DNA from: an uncultured Alcaligenaceae bacterium
GTDB taxonomy: Bacteria > Pseudomonadota > Gammaproteobacteria > Burkholderiales > Burkholderiaceae_B
Assembly (NCBI GenBank): GCA_937995985.1
Contig: CALKIR010000026.1
Location: 62,001 to 126,000, forward strand
DNA: 64,000 nucleotides
Direction of reading: 5' to 3'
Shown here: in pieces, positions 1-8,200 of the stretch
How the letters are laid out: each line of letters starts with the position of its first letter
Numbering within the stretch: position 1 is the stretch's first letter
Made by a program: the position numbers and the translations under genes
The notes under the pieces: generated by a model
Told to the model about the DNA's origin: nothing
The model's database searches: none
What the model saw: the letters and a program-made list of their open reading frames with translations, nothing else

Positions 1-842
1 TTGCCATGCCAGATCCCAATCCGCAGGTCAGTGGGCGTGGCATAGCCCAGTTAAGGGCGGCAGGGATTGAGGTACAAGTCGGGGTATTATTGGAGCAGGC
101 CGCATGGTTAAATGTGGGCTTTGTTTCTCGGATGCTCGATAATAGGCCCTGGATTTGGCTCAAAATTGCTAGTTCTATGGATGGGTTTACTGCCTTGAGT
201 GATGGCAGTTCACAGTGGATTACTTCTGCCGCTGCACGTGACCAGGGGCATGTGTGGCGGGCGCGCAGTGATTTGATCGTCACAGGCTCAGGGACGGTTT
301 TGGCGGATAATCCCCAATTAACTGTACGTGCAGTGCCTACAGCGCGGCAGCCAATGCGGGGGGTCTTTAGTGGTGCTTTGTCTGTACCTGTGGCAGCTCG
401 TTTTTTTCAGGATCCTCCGGTCATGGTTTGGACCACTGAGCGTAGTGCTCCAGAGCGTCGCGCTGCTTTTGAGCAGCAGGGCGTATATGTCTGCTGTTTG
501 CCAGCTACCAAGCAGGGTCATGTTGATTTGCATGCATGGAAAGACTGGTTAAGTCAGCAAGAATTTAATGAAATTCATGTGGAGGCTGGGGGCCAGTTAA
601 ATGGGGCATTGGTACAGGCAGGGTTGGTCGATCAGGTGGTGACTTATTTGGCTCCAACTTATTTATTGCAGGGGCATCCTGCTATAGTAGGGAAGCCACC
701 ACAACAACTGAGTCAAGCTTGGCGCCTGAGTTTGGTGCAGGCTCAAACCGTGGGGGCAGACATCGAGCTTGTGCTACGCAATGAGGCGCGCTGGCAGGCT
801 TTATTTACTCGATTACAACAACAGGTACAACGCGATAGTTAA
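1..842 (+). CDS. ribD: Riboflavin biosynthesis protein RibD, 3' part (cut by window edge)
   Basis: This is the C-terminal part of the bifunctional diaminohydroxyphosphoribosylaminopyrimidine deaminase / 5-amino-6-(5-phosphoribosylamino)uracil reductase of riboflavin synthesis. The frame is open to the left edge, so the deaminase domain lies mostly outside the window. What is visible starts with the end of the deaminase (DPNPQVSGRG, then a GIEVQVG stretch) and continues into the NADPH-dependent reductase: WLKIASSMDGFTAL, the SQWITS motif, and RARSDLIVTGSGTVLADNP are hallmarks of that domain. Stop TAA at 840-842 is two bases before the ribE start, so the two are an operon. The Met at base 6 is internal, not a start. 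Confidence 0.95.
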   Translation, partial: AMPDPNPQVSGRGIAQLRAAGIEVQVGVLLEQAAWLNVGFVSRMLDNRPWIWLKIASSMDGFTALSDGSSQWITSAAARDQGHVWRARSDLIVTGSGTVLADNPQLTVRAVPTARQPMRGVFSGALSVPVAARFFQDPPVMVWTTERSAPERRAAFEQQGVYVCCLPATKQGHVDLHAWKDWLSQQEFNEIHVEAGGQLNGALVQAGLVDQVVTYLAPTYLLQGHPAIVGKPPQQLSQAWRLSLVQAQTVGADIELVLRNEARWQALFTRLQQQVQRDS

Positions 843-844
843 TT

Positions 845-1465
845 ATGTTTACAGGCATTGTTCGGGCAGTAGGTGAAATAGTAGCCATTCAACCCCTTAA
901 GGAAAACGATCAGCAGGCCGGGGTGCGTGTGACTGTTGATGCTGCGGATCTGGATCTCAGTCAGGTGCAAATAGGCGATTCTATCGCTATTCAAGGGGCT
1001 TGTATGACTGTTTTAAGTCATGAGGCCGGTCGGTTTGAGGTGGATATTTCCCAAGAAAGCTTAATGCGTACTACAGGATTAGATAAATTGGGTCCGGTCA
1101 ATCTTGAACCAGCAATGCGTTTAGGAGATACGCTAGATGGGCATATGGTATTAGGCCATGTCGATGGAGTCGGGCGTATTGTGGCTTTTCAGCCTGTTGG
1201 CGAGTCTTATTTATTGCAAGTGCTGGCCCCTGAGCATTGTGCTAAATATTTGGCATTCAAGGGTTCAGTAACCATTAATGGGGTGAGTCTAACCATTAAT
1301 GAAGTGCAGGATGGGCCTGAGGGCTGTACAATTAGCATTAACCTCATCCCTCATACCGTGGCAGTGACTACTTTTCGCCATGCACAAGTAGGTGATTACG
1401 TCAATATAGAAGTGGATGCCATTGCACGCTATGTGGAGCGCATGCTACAAAAAATCAACACTTGA
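845..1465 (+). CDS. ribE: Riboflavin synthase, alpha subunit
   Basis: Catalyses dismutation of two 6,7-dimethyl-8-ribityllumazine molecules to riboflavin, the last step of the pathway. The 206-residue protein starts with the diagnostic MFTGIV and holds two lumazine-binding barrels, roughly residues 1-95 and 96-195. The second repeat is marked by GHVDGVGRI and by INGVSLTIN. Length is normal for the family. It directly follows ribD (two bases apart). Its substrate-forming partners RibB and RibH are encoded near 50 kb. The TGA stop overlaps the -35 box of the tRNA-Ser promoter. Confidence 0.97.
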   Translation: MFTGIVRAVGEIVAIQPLKENDQQAGVRVTVDAADLDLSQVQIGDSIAIQGACMTVLSHEAGRFEVDISQESLMRTTGLDKLGPVNLEPAMRLGDTLDGHMVLGHVDGVGRIVAFQPVGESYLLQVLAPEHCAKYLAFKGSVTINGVSLTINEVQDGPEGCTISINLIPHTVAVTTFRHAQVGDYVNIEVDAIARYVERMLQKINT

Positions 1466-1490
1466 GGTTCAGGATTATTTCTAGTATACT
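1462..1490 (+). promoter_or_regulatory. Sigma-70 type promoter of tRNA-Ser
   Basis: TTGAGG at 1462-1467 and TATACT at 1485-1490 are separated by exactly 17 bases, and the tRNA begins 14 bases after the -10 box. The -35 box overlaps the ribE stop codon. Called from consensus match and spacing only. Confidence 0.7.
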
Positions 1491-1503
1491 AGTCGTTTAT
1501 TTT

Positions 1504-1594
1504 GGACAGGTGGCCGAGTGGTTGAAGGCGCACGCCTGGAAAGCGTGTATACGTTAATAGCGTATCGAGGGTTCGAATCCCTCCCTGTCCGCCA
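1504..1594 (+). tRNA. tRNA-Ser (anticodon GGA)
   Basis: The acceptor stem GGACAGG (1504-1510) pairs with CCTGTCC (1584-1590). G1591 is the discriminator and CCA (1592-1594) is encoded. The anticodon stem CACGC/GCGTG encloses the loop CTGGAAA with anticodon GGA at 1538-1540, reading UCC and UCU. A long variable arm precedes the T arm, which has GGTTCGAATCC. The 91-base length and long variable arm are typical of class II tRNA-Ser. Confidence 0.97.
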
Positions 1595-1660
1595 GGACGG
1601 TTTTTTGGCTCTTCATTGCGCGTTCTGCGCTTTTTTCCCCTTAGTTATTCTTTCATCATT

Positions 1661-1942
1661 CTACCAGGCAGAAGGGTAGCGGCTGCTACGACGAAAACGC
1701 CTGAGTGCATCTCTATTGAGTCGTTTGGCCTCTTCTTCGGCATAGATATCTTCGCCGACTTCATAAGGACCGCTATACATACATTCCTCAGGGTGTAAAG
1801 CACACTTCATACGTTGTGTTGCCAGAGAGGGGGATCGTGATAGGCTGCTGCCGTCATAATGAGCATGATTGGATGCACACGCGGTTAATGCGCCTATGAT
1901 AGTGATAATGCTAAGGGGACGGAGTACAGATGATAGGTTCAT
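1661..1942 (-). CDS. Small putative lipoprotein
   Basis: A 93-residue protein with a short basic N-terminus, a hydrophobic core (residues 8-19) and a lipobox LTAC with Cys22, so it is probably lipidated and membrane-anchored. The mature part is polar, contains two further cysteines in the stretch KCALHPEECMYSG, and is rich in Glu and Arg near the C-terminus. I do not recognise the family. It is convergent with the upstream tRNA and stands alone. The lipobox makes it likely to be a real gene; the function is unknown. Confidence 0.65.
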   Translation of the reverse strand: MNLSSVLRPLSIITIIGALTACASNHAHYDGSSLSRSPSLATQRMKCALHPEECMYSGPYEVGEDIYAEEEAKRLNRDALRRFRRSSRYPSAW

Positions 1943-2058
1943 AGCGACCCTGTTCGGTGAGCTGTTATTTAACGATATTAAATGGTTCTGAGTGTAGCAA
2001 AAATTGTTGTTGCATACATCCTACGGAAAAGTTAATGAAGGGTTAAGTGCAGAGGTTT

Positions 2059-2101
2059 CTAGGGTTTTCCCCTAGCTTTTACCTAGGGTTTACCCTAGAA
2101 T
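2059..2101 (+). promoter_or_regulatory. Double CTAGGG/CCCTAG dyad overlapping promoter, copy 1
   Basis: There are two inverted repeats. The first (2059-2075) is CTAGGG-TTTTC-CCCTAG and the second (2083-2098) is CTAGGG-TTTA-CCCTAG. Their centres are 23.5 bases apart. The second dyad runs into TAGAAT (2096-2101), a plausible -10 box. The right end of the first dyad, TAGCTT at 2073-2078, sits exactly 17 bases upstream at the -35 position, though it matches consensus poorly. The same arrangement recurs at 8858-8900. This looks like a site for a dimeric regulator occupying the promoter. The regulator is not identified. Confidence 0.6.
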
Positions 2102-2155
2102 ACACACTGTAGTTCACGCAATTCAGCTCAAACTAAACTTAAATGGGTACCGATC

Positions 2156-2281
2156 GTGTTACGAGTAATTAGAAAATTGGATCGCAAAGCAGAAAGGTTT
2201 TTCAATGCACAGGCCGTTACTCGTGGTCGTCAAAGCGCCAAAACCCAGTGGGGGATGCAGCTGCAAGACGGCTTCCTGTAA
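2156..2281 (+). CDS. Very small conserved protein (41 residues), paralogue of the gene at 8956
   Basis: A 41-residue protein from a GTG start, ending DGFL-stop. It aligns without gaps to the C-terminal 41 residues of the gene at 8956-9180: both carry FF-x-AQAVTRGRQ, then AK(T), W-GMQL and a terminal GFL. The core is basic with a conserved FF pair and Trp. The frame is open upstream to 2099 but holds no ATG. The GTG at 2156 has GGGT seven bases upstream, and the paralogue has the same codon at the aligned place. It is preceded by the double dyad and followed by a strong terminator, so it is a one-gene unit. Family and function are not recognised. Confidence 0.6.
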   Translation: MLRVIRKLDRKAERFFNAQAVTRGRQSAKTQWGMQLQDGFL

Positions 2282-2300
2282 AACTGTTCTATAGTATTAA

Positions 2301-2331
2301 AAAAGGTTCGGGTGGTGCCGAACCTTTTTTT
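2301..2331 (+). terminator. Intrinsic terminator after the small GTG-start gene
   Basis: The stem AAGGTTCGG / CCGAACCTT with a six-base loop is followed by a run of T residues to 2331. It begins 20 bases after the stop at 2281. Confidence 0.88.
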
Positions 2332-2451
2332 ATGGGCTGTCTTATGACCTGTACGCATTAGTTTAAGTGCTTATTAATTTCAAGTATAAATATAGATAAC
2401 GATAACTACAGGCACAGTTTCTGCGCGTTGAGTCATTTATAGCCATTAGTC

Positions 2452-3540
2452 ATGTCCGGAAAGCTCATGCATCCCTCTTCTCTGCACATCCGTTTACATC
2501 GTTTGAGAAAATTACATGCTGCAGCAACAAAGCCGCGTCGAACGGGCATGCCTCAACACCCCTCCCGTTGGTATGGGGTGCTTTTAGCGGCTCTGGTAGC
2601 GACGGTGGCAATGGGATTGGGGAATTGGTTGCCTACTGTTGGGGGGCCTGTATTTGCTATTTTATTGGGACTGTTGATTCGTAATACCGTTGGAGTGATG
2701 CCGCTTTATCAGCCGGGTCTTAATTTTGCTTCTAAGGTGGTGCTGCAGTGGTCCATTATTTTATTAGGCTTTGGATTAAGTTTTGGCCAAGTCGTTAGGG
2801 CTGGGATAGATTCATTATGGGTGACTGTACTGACTATTGCAGCCGCTTTTGTAACGGCTTATTTATTGGGACGTTGGCTTAGGGTAGAACATAAATTGCG
2901 CCATTTAATTGGGGTCGGGACAGCTATTTGTGGGGGCTCTGCTATTGCTGCCGTAGCACCGATTATTAAGCCTCAAGAGCATGAAATGGCTTTGGCCATT
3001 GCGACTATTTTTTTATTCAATGTGGCTGCTGTTTTGGTATTTCCATTCTTCGGTCATTTATTCAATATGACTGACATAGGTTTTGGGTTGTGGGCGGGGA
3101 CGGCTATTAATGATACCTCTTCAGTAGTTGCTGCTGCCTATAGTTATAGTGATGAGGCAGGCAATTATGCCACTATTGTTAAGCTGACACGGGCTACCTT
3201 TATTATTCCTATTTGTGTGATCTATGTTTTGTTAGCCGTTTATCATCATCGGCAAGTGGGACATTCTGTACGCATCAGGCGCCTGATACCTTGGTTTATT
3301 ATTTGGTTTGTAGGCGCTTCACTGGTGCGTTCTGCTGAAATAGTGCCGGTTGAGGTGCTGAGTATTTTGGCGCAGGCAGCCAAGTTTTTTATGGTGGTTG
3401 CATTGGCTGCCATAGGCTTATCAAGCAATATGCGCATGATGGCCAGAGCTGGCTGGCAACCCTTGGCCTTAGGGCTGGGGACTTGGTGTGCAGTCGCAGT
3501 GACGAGTCTGGTAGTGCAAAATATTAGCGGTGCTTGGTAG
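2452..3540 (+). CDS. YeiH-family (UPF0324) membrane protein, putative sulfate exporter family
   Basis: An integral inner-membrane protein of 362 residues with about ten predicted membrane segments. The family hallmark CGGSAIAAVAPII is present near residue 165, with conserved WAGTAINDTSSVVAAA further on. The family is annotated as putative sulfate exporters by similarity only, so the substrate is uncertain. The first 45 residues are basic and hydrophilic. Neither the ATG at 2452 nor alternatives at 2467 and 2548 has a strong ribosome-binding site, and the 2548 start would remove most of the extension. A hairpin (GCGGTGC/GCACCGC, 3527-3546) overlaps the stop codon. Confidence 0.88.
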   Translation: MSGKLMHPSSLHIRLHRLRKLHAAATKPRRTGMPQHPSRWYGVLLAALVATVAMGLGNWLPTVGGPVFAILLGLLIRNTVGVMPLYQPGLNFASKVVLQWSIILLGFGLSFGQVVRAGIDSLWVTVLTIAAAFVTAYLLGRWLRVEHKLRHLIGVGTAICGGSAIAAVAPIIKPQEHEMALAIATIFLFNVAAVLVFPFFGHLFNMTDIGFGLWAGTAINDTSSVVAAAYSYSDEAGNYATIVKLTRATFIIPICVIYVLLAVYHHRQVGHSVRIRRLIPWFIIWFVGASLVRSAEIVPVEVLSILAQAAKFFMVVALAAIGLSSNMRMMARAGWQPLALGLGTWCAVAVTSLVVQNISGAW

Positions 3541-3546
3541 CACCGC
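3527..3546. terminator. Hairpin at the stop codon of the YeiH-family gene
   Basis: A perfect 7-bp stem GCGGTGC/GCACCGC with a six-base loop covers the TAG stop and lies between two convergent genes. There is no T run, so termination is only a guess. Confidence 0.35.
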
Positions 3547-3561
3547 GTCAGTGCGCTGGCT

Positions 3562-4572
3562 TTATGATTCACCCGCTCCTTGCCGTGCTTGGAGAGAGGT
3601 AATGGCCAACACATTAAAAATATCATCTGCGCTGCAGCCCCGAGACAGATCATTGGCAGGTTTGGCAAGACCTTGCAGCAGTGGGCCTAGGGCAATGGCT
3701 CCTCCTAAACGTTCAGCAATTTTGTAGCCAATATTACCCGCATTTAAATCAGGGAAGATAAATACATTGGCTTGGCCAGCTACTTTGGAGTCTTTGAGTT
3801 TGCGTGCAGCAATGGCAGGGATAATGGCAGCATCAAATTGTATGTCCCCATCGATTGCAACATCTGGTAACGCTGAGCGCACTAATTCAGTGGCCCGAAC
3901 CACTTTAGTAACCAGTGGATGGTGGGCACTTTGCGCAGTAGAAAAACTCAGCATTGCCACTCGTGGTGGCTCAGGTAGGAGATGGCGGGCTGATTGCACG
4001 GCAGCGAGGGCAATGGAGGCCAGTTGCTGTTCATCGGGTTCAATAACCAGACCACAATCTGCAAAAATGACAGGACGCTGGCAAGGATGATGGGGTTGAT
4101 TCAAAATCATGAGAAAAAAGCTTGACACCATCTTATGCTGGGGGGCTATGCCAATTAGTTGCAAAGCAGTACGCACCACATCTGCTGTGCTGTAGACTGC
4201 CCCAGATAAGACCCCTTGAACATAGTTACAGCGGACGAGCATATTGGCAAAAATCAGAGGGTCATTTAGCTCCTCGTGCGCTTTTTCAGGGGTCATACCA
4301 CGGTGTTGGCGACAGGCCACTAATTCTTGCACTAAGGCTGCTTTTTTATCCGAGTGATGCGGGTCTTCTATAGTGAGCCCCTGAATATTCAGTCCCTGCT
4401 CTTGGGCTACGGTATGTATTTTTTCTGTGCTGCCCACTAAGGTGATGGTAGCCACTCCCTGTTGTTGGGCGCGTACTGCAGCAGTCAGTACACGAGGATC
4501 CTCGGCTTCAGAAACTGCAATATGGGCGGGGGCTTTTTGGGCTTCATTAATGAGATGTTCTAAGTAGTTCAT
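3562..4572 (-). CDS. pta: Phosphate acetyltransferase (short form)
   Basis: Transfers the acetyl group between CoA and phosphate, forming acetyl-phosphate for acetate kinase. The 336-residue protein is the single-domain PTA/PTB type. It begins MNYLEHLINEAQKAP and includes VSEAEDPRVLTAA, GVLSGAVYSTADVVRTAL, FADCGLVIEPDEQQLA and the C-terminal GNIGYKIAERLGGA-GPLLQGLAKPANDLSRG signature. The frame extends 26 codons further upstream, but that stretch does not look like Pta and Met at 4572 matches the family N-terminus. It lies 84 bases downstream of the Lrp-type regulator on the same strand. Its partner ackA is at 57.6 kb rather than adjacent. Confidence 0.95.
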   Translation of the reverse strand: MNYLEHLINEAQKAPAHIAVSEAEDPRVLTAAVRAQQQGVATITLVGSTEKIHTVAQEQGLNIQGLTIEDPHHSDKKAALVQELVACRQHRGMTPEKAHEELNDPLIFANMLVRCNYVQGVLSGAVYSTADVVRTALQLIGIAPQHKMVSSFFLMILNQPHHPCQRPVIFADCGLVIEPDEQQLASIALAAVQSARHLLPEPPRVAMLSFSTAQSAHHPLVTKVVRATELVRSALPDVAIDGDIQFDAAIIPAIAARKLKDSKVAGQANVFIFPDLNAGNIGYKIAERLGGAIALGPLLQGLAKPANDLSRGCSADDIFNVLAITSLQARQGAGES

Positions 4573-4656
4573 GAGGGTCTCTTGTGTATAAAAAACGGAA
4601 TGTTTATTCCTGTTACTTATAGATTTATCTGTAAAACAGGGAGCGGTCAATACCTT

Positions 4657-5118
4657 TTAAAGACTTTTAATAGGTAATTGCGGTTGATTTTTAATTTCTT
4701 TAAGAACCACTATGGTGCGCGTTTGTCGCACTGCGGGCAGATTAAAAAAGAAACGATGTAGAAATTGGTCGTATTGTTCGGGGCCGGGCACCACTATTTT
4801 TAATAAAAAATCAGCATCTCCGGTTACGGCATAGCAGGCAACAATCTCGGGCGCATCCATTACTGCTTGTATAAAATTTTCTACTCGATTTGCTGAGTGC
4901 CTATCCAAACTGATTTGGGCAAACATACAGCTTTGCAGCCCAACTTGATTTCTATCAACTGCTGCGTGATAGCCGGTAATTATTTTTTGTTGTTCTAAAT
5001 TTTTAATTCTTCGCCAGACTGGCGCTACAGAAAGGCCTACCTGTTCAGAAATTTGTTGCGCAGAGGATTTAGCATTGTTTTGCAAACACTTTAATATTTT
5101 TAGATCTATTTTATCCAT
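4657..5118 (-). CDS. Lrp/AsnC family transcriptional regulator
   Basis: A 153-residue one-component regulator. An N-terminal winged helix-turn-helix (about residues 1-60: MDKIDLKILKCLQ, then SAQQISEQVGLSVAPVWRRIKNLE) is followed by the AsnC/RAM effector-binding domain (about 65-145, with VVACYAVTGDADFLLKI-like content). A good Shine-Dalgarno AGGAGG (5123-5128) precedes the ATG. It is divergent from the indolepyruvate oxidoreductase gene, which suggests that it controls that gene in response to an amino acid. That is inference from position. A perfect 14-base palindrome between the two is a candidate site. Confidence 0.93.
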   Translation of the reverse strand: MDKIDLKILKCLQNNAKSSAQQISEQVGLSVAPVWRRIKNLEQQKIITGYHAAVDRNQVGLQSCMFAQISLDRHSANRVENFIQAVMDAPEIVACYAVTGDADFLLKIVVPGPEQYDQFLHRFFFNLPAVRQTRTIVVLKEIKNQPQLPIKSL

Positions 5119-5132
5119 AACCCCTCCTAAAA

Positions 5133-5146
5133 GAAATAATTATTTC
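5133..5146. promoter_or_regulatory. Candidate Lrp-type operator (perfect palindrome)
   Basis: GAAATAATTATTTC is a perfect 14-base palindrome in the intergenic region between the divergent Lrp-type gene and the oxidoreductase gene. Lrp/AsnC proteins bind A/T-rich imperfect palindromes of about this size. Binding is inferred, not shown. Confidence 0.45.
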
Positions 5147-5226
5147 GTTAATTAGGGATTTTACGCAATAAAAAGGCAAAAAAATAGCGTGTAGAAAGCC
5201 GTATGATCAAAATAAAGGAGGTTATG

Positions 5227-8200
5227 ATGCGCCGTGAGATAAATCAAAAGTATGAATTACAAGACAACCTAAAGCTTGAGTCTGGGCGTGTGTTTTTAAC
5301 TGGAACTCAGGCGCTTGTGCGCATGCTTTTGAGTCAGGCACGCCGCGATAAAGCACGGGGACTCAATACCGCAGGTTTTGTGTCGGGTTATAGAGGCTCG
5401 CCACTTGGGGGAGTGGATGCCATGCTGTGGCGGCATCAAAAAGAATTACAGGCCGCTCATATTCATTTTCAGCCTGCTATTAATGAGGATTTAGCAGCCA
5501 CCATGCTAATGGGCACCCAGCAATTGGATAATTACCCCAATAAAGAGGTAGATGGGGTATTTGGTATGTGGTATGGCAAAGGGCCTGGGGTAGATCGTTC
5601 AGGGGATGCTTTGTTGCATGGTCATGCTGCCGGGGCTAGCTCCCTTGGCGGCGTTTTGGTGGTAGTGGGGGATGATCATGCTGGGGTATCTTCCTCTATT
5701 CCTCATGGCAGCGAGCAGGTGTTACGTCATTTGCGCATGCCTATCGTGCATCCTACTTCGGTTGAGGAATACGAGTATTTTGGTTTATGGGGATGGGCGT
5801 TATCTCGGTATTCAGGTGCTTGGGTGGCTTTTAAAGCCATTACCGAGACAGTGGAAAGTGGGCGCAGTTTTGTGCTCCCTTCTGTGCCAGACTTTGATTT
5901 ATCCCATACTCCTTCGAAGTATGCCCGAAGCTATGATGCCCGCCCGTTTTTAACCCCACAGATTGAGCATAATATCGAGTCGCGGTTGCGTGCAGTACAG
6001 GAGTTTGTGCGTGCTTACCCTTTAGACCGTTATTTAACCGCAGCTCCTGAGGCCCGTTTTGGCATAGTGAGCAGTGGCAAAAGTACTCTTGATGTGGTGC
6101 AGGCGCTGGACACATTAAGCGAGCATTGCAAGGGAGCATTGCCCCCAATACGGCATTATAAAGTGGGTCTGATTTGGCCTTTGGATGCCCAAGGCATACA
6201 AGAGTTTGCCCAAGGGTTAGAGCATATATTAGTGGTCGAAGAAAAGGGTGATTTTCTCGAAGGACAAATAAAAAATGTGTTATATGGTGCGTCATCACGA
6301 CCTACAGTAAGTGGCAAACAAGGCAGGCAGCAAGAGCAACTCATTCCTTCCACGGGGCAATTGAGTCCCACTATTGTGCGTCAGGCCATTGTGCAGTGGT
6401 TATCACATAATCATGTGGATTTAGGCGCACATGCTGATGCAGCACAGGTGGTCACTACAGCGCCTATGCCGCACAGTTTTGGGCTTACACGACGTCCTTA
6501 TTTTTGCTCAGGGTGCCCGCACAGCACTTCAACTCGAGTGCCTGACGGGAGCCGTGCTTTAGCAGGGGTGGGGTGTCATTACATGGCAGCCTGGATGGAT
6601 AGAAATACCCAAGGGCTTACCCAAATGGGAGGCGAAGGTGTGGATTGGATTGGTGCATCAGCCTTTATGCAGGGGGCGCATGTTTTCCAAAATATGGGTG
6701 AGGGTACGTATTTTCACTCTGGTTATTTGGCCATTCGGCAGGCAGTAGCTGCTCAAGCCAATATTACGTATAAAATTTTATTTAATGATGCTGTCGCCAT
6801 GACAGGTGGGCAGCCGGTGGATGGGCCTATTTCAGTCCCGCGTATTTGTCAGCAGGTCCTTGGGGAAGGAGTGGCTAAGGTAGTGGTGACCACTGATGAG
6901 CCCGAACGTTATAAAACGATTCGTTTGCCGGCTGGGGTAGCTGTGTATCATCGGCGTGAATTAGATTATGTGCAGCGCCAATTGCGTGAGACTCCAGGTG
7001 TAACGGTGCTGATTCATGATCAAACCTGCGCAGCAGAAAAGCGCCGACGTCGCAAAAAAAAGCAGTATCCTGAGCCGGTCCGTCGCATTTATATTCATCC
7101 AGAGGTGTGTGAGGGATGTGGGGACTGTGGCGTACAGTCTAATTGCTTGTCTATCGTACCGCTGGAAACAGAGTTGGGGCGCAAGCGCGCTGTAGATCAA
7201 TCAAGTTGTAACCAGGACTATAGTTGTGTGGAGGGCTTTTGTCCGAGTTTTGTGTCTGTACTCAATGCTGCTCCCCGCAAGGCTGCTGGTTTAGAGGTGC
7301 GTGTACTGCATGAGCAACTAGAAGCGGTGCTTCAACAGGCCCCAACTCCCAATCCTATTGCTGCGCAGTGCAATCTTTTAGTCGCGGGGATTGGGGGCAC
7401 AGGGGTAGTTACTATTGGCGCGATTGTAGCGATGGCTGCTCATTTAGAAAATCGTGCTGCTTCAGTCTTGGATAGTACGGGGTTGGCTCAAAAAGGGGGG
7501 ACGGTGATCAGCCATGTGCGGTTCAGCGCAGGGGAGCACCTCAATCAACCCGTGCGCATTGATGAGCAGCAAGCCGATGTGGCTATTTGGTGTGATACCG
7601 TGGCAGCTACTCATCCTGAGGCAGCGCGTCGGGTACGCGCTGGTCATACCCAAGTATTTATCAACAGCTATTTAGCGCCAACAGCAGAGTTCACCGCTCA
7701 GCCTGATGTGGTAATGCCGCGGCAGGCACTGGTCGAGCAGCTGCGCACTCAGGTAGGGGCTGAGCATAGTTATATTGTAGACGCTTATGAGCTTGCTGAA
7801 CGTCTATTGGGGGATAGTATTCTTGCAAATATGCTGATGTTGGGGGTGGCATGGCAAGCCCAAGCCATTCCTTTGCAGCTTGAGTCCATTTACCGTGCGA
7901 TTGAATTAAATGGAGTGGCTGTAGAGGCCAATAAGCTGGCCTTTCAGGTAGGACGAGTATGGGCTTATGACCCCGATGCATTACGTACTCTGATGGCACA
8001 AGGGGAGGCCGTTACTCAGCAAGCAGTAGCACGTCCCCAAACGGTTTATGCCGCATTGCAGCTCTATGTACCGCGTTTAATAGCTTATCAAAACAAAGCG
8101 TATGCACAGCGGTTTCAGTCTGTAATTGAGGAACTATATCAGGCCGAGCAACGAGTTGCCCCCACTCAATACAGTTTAACGGTGCACGCTGCGCATAGTT

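Noticed and set aside
1616..1798. Open frame opposite the small lipoprotein gene
   Set aside because: It is antisense to a frame with a clear lipobox and has no ribosome-binding site or family features.
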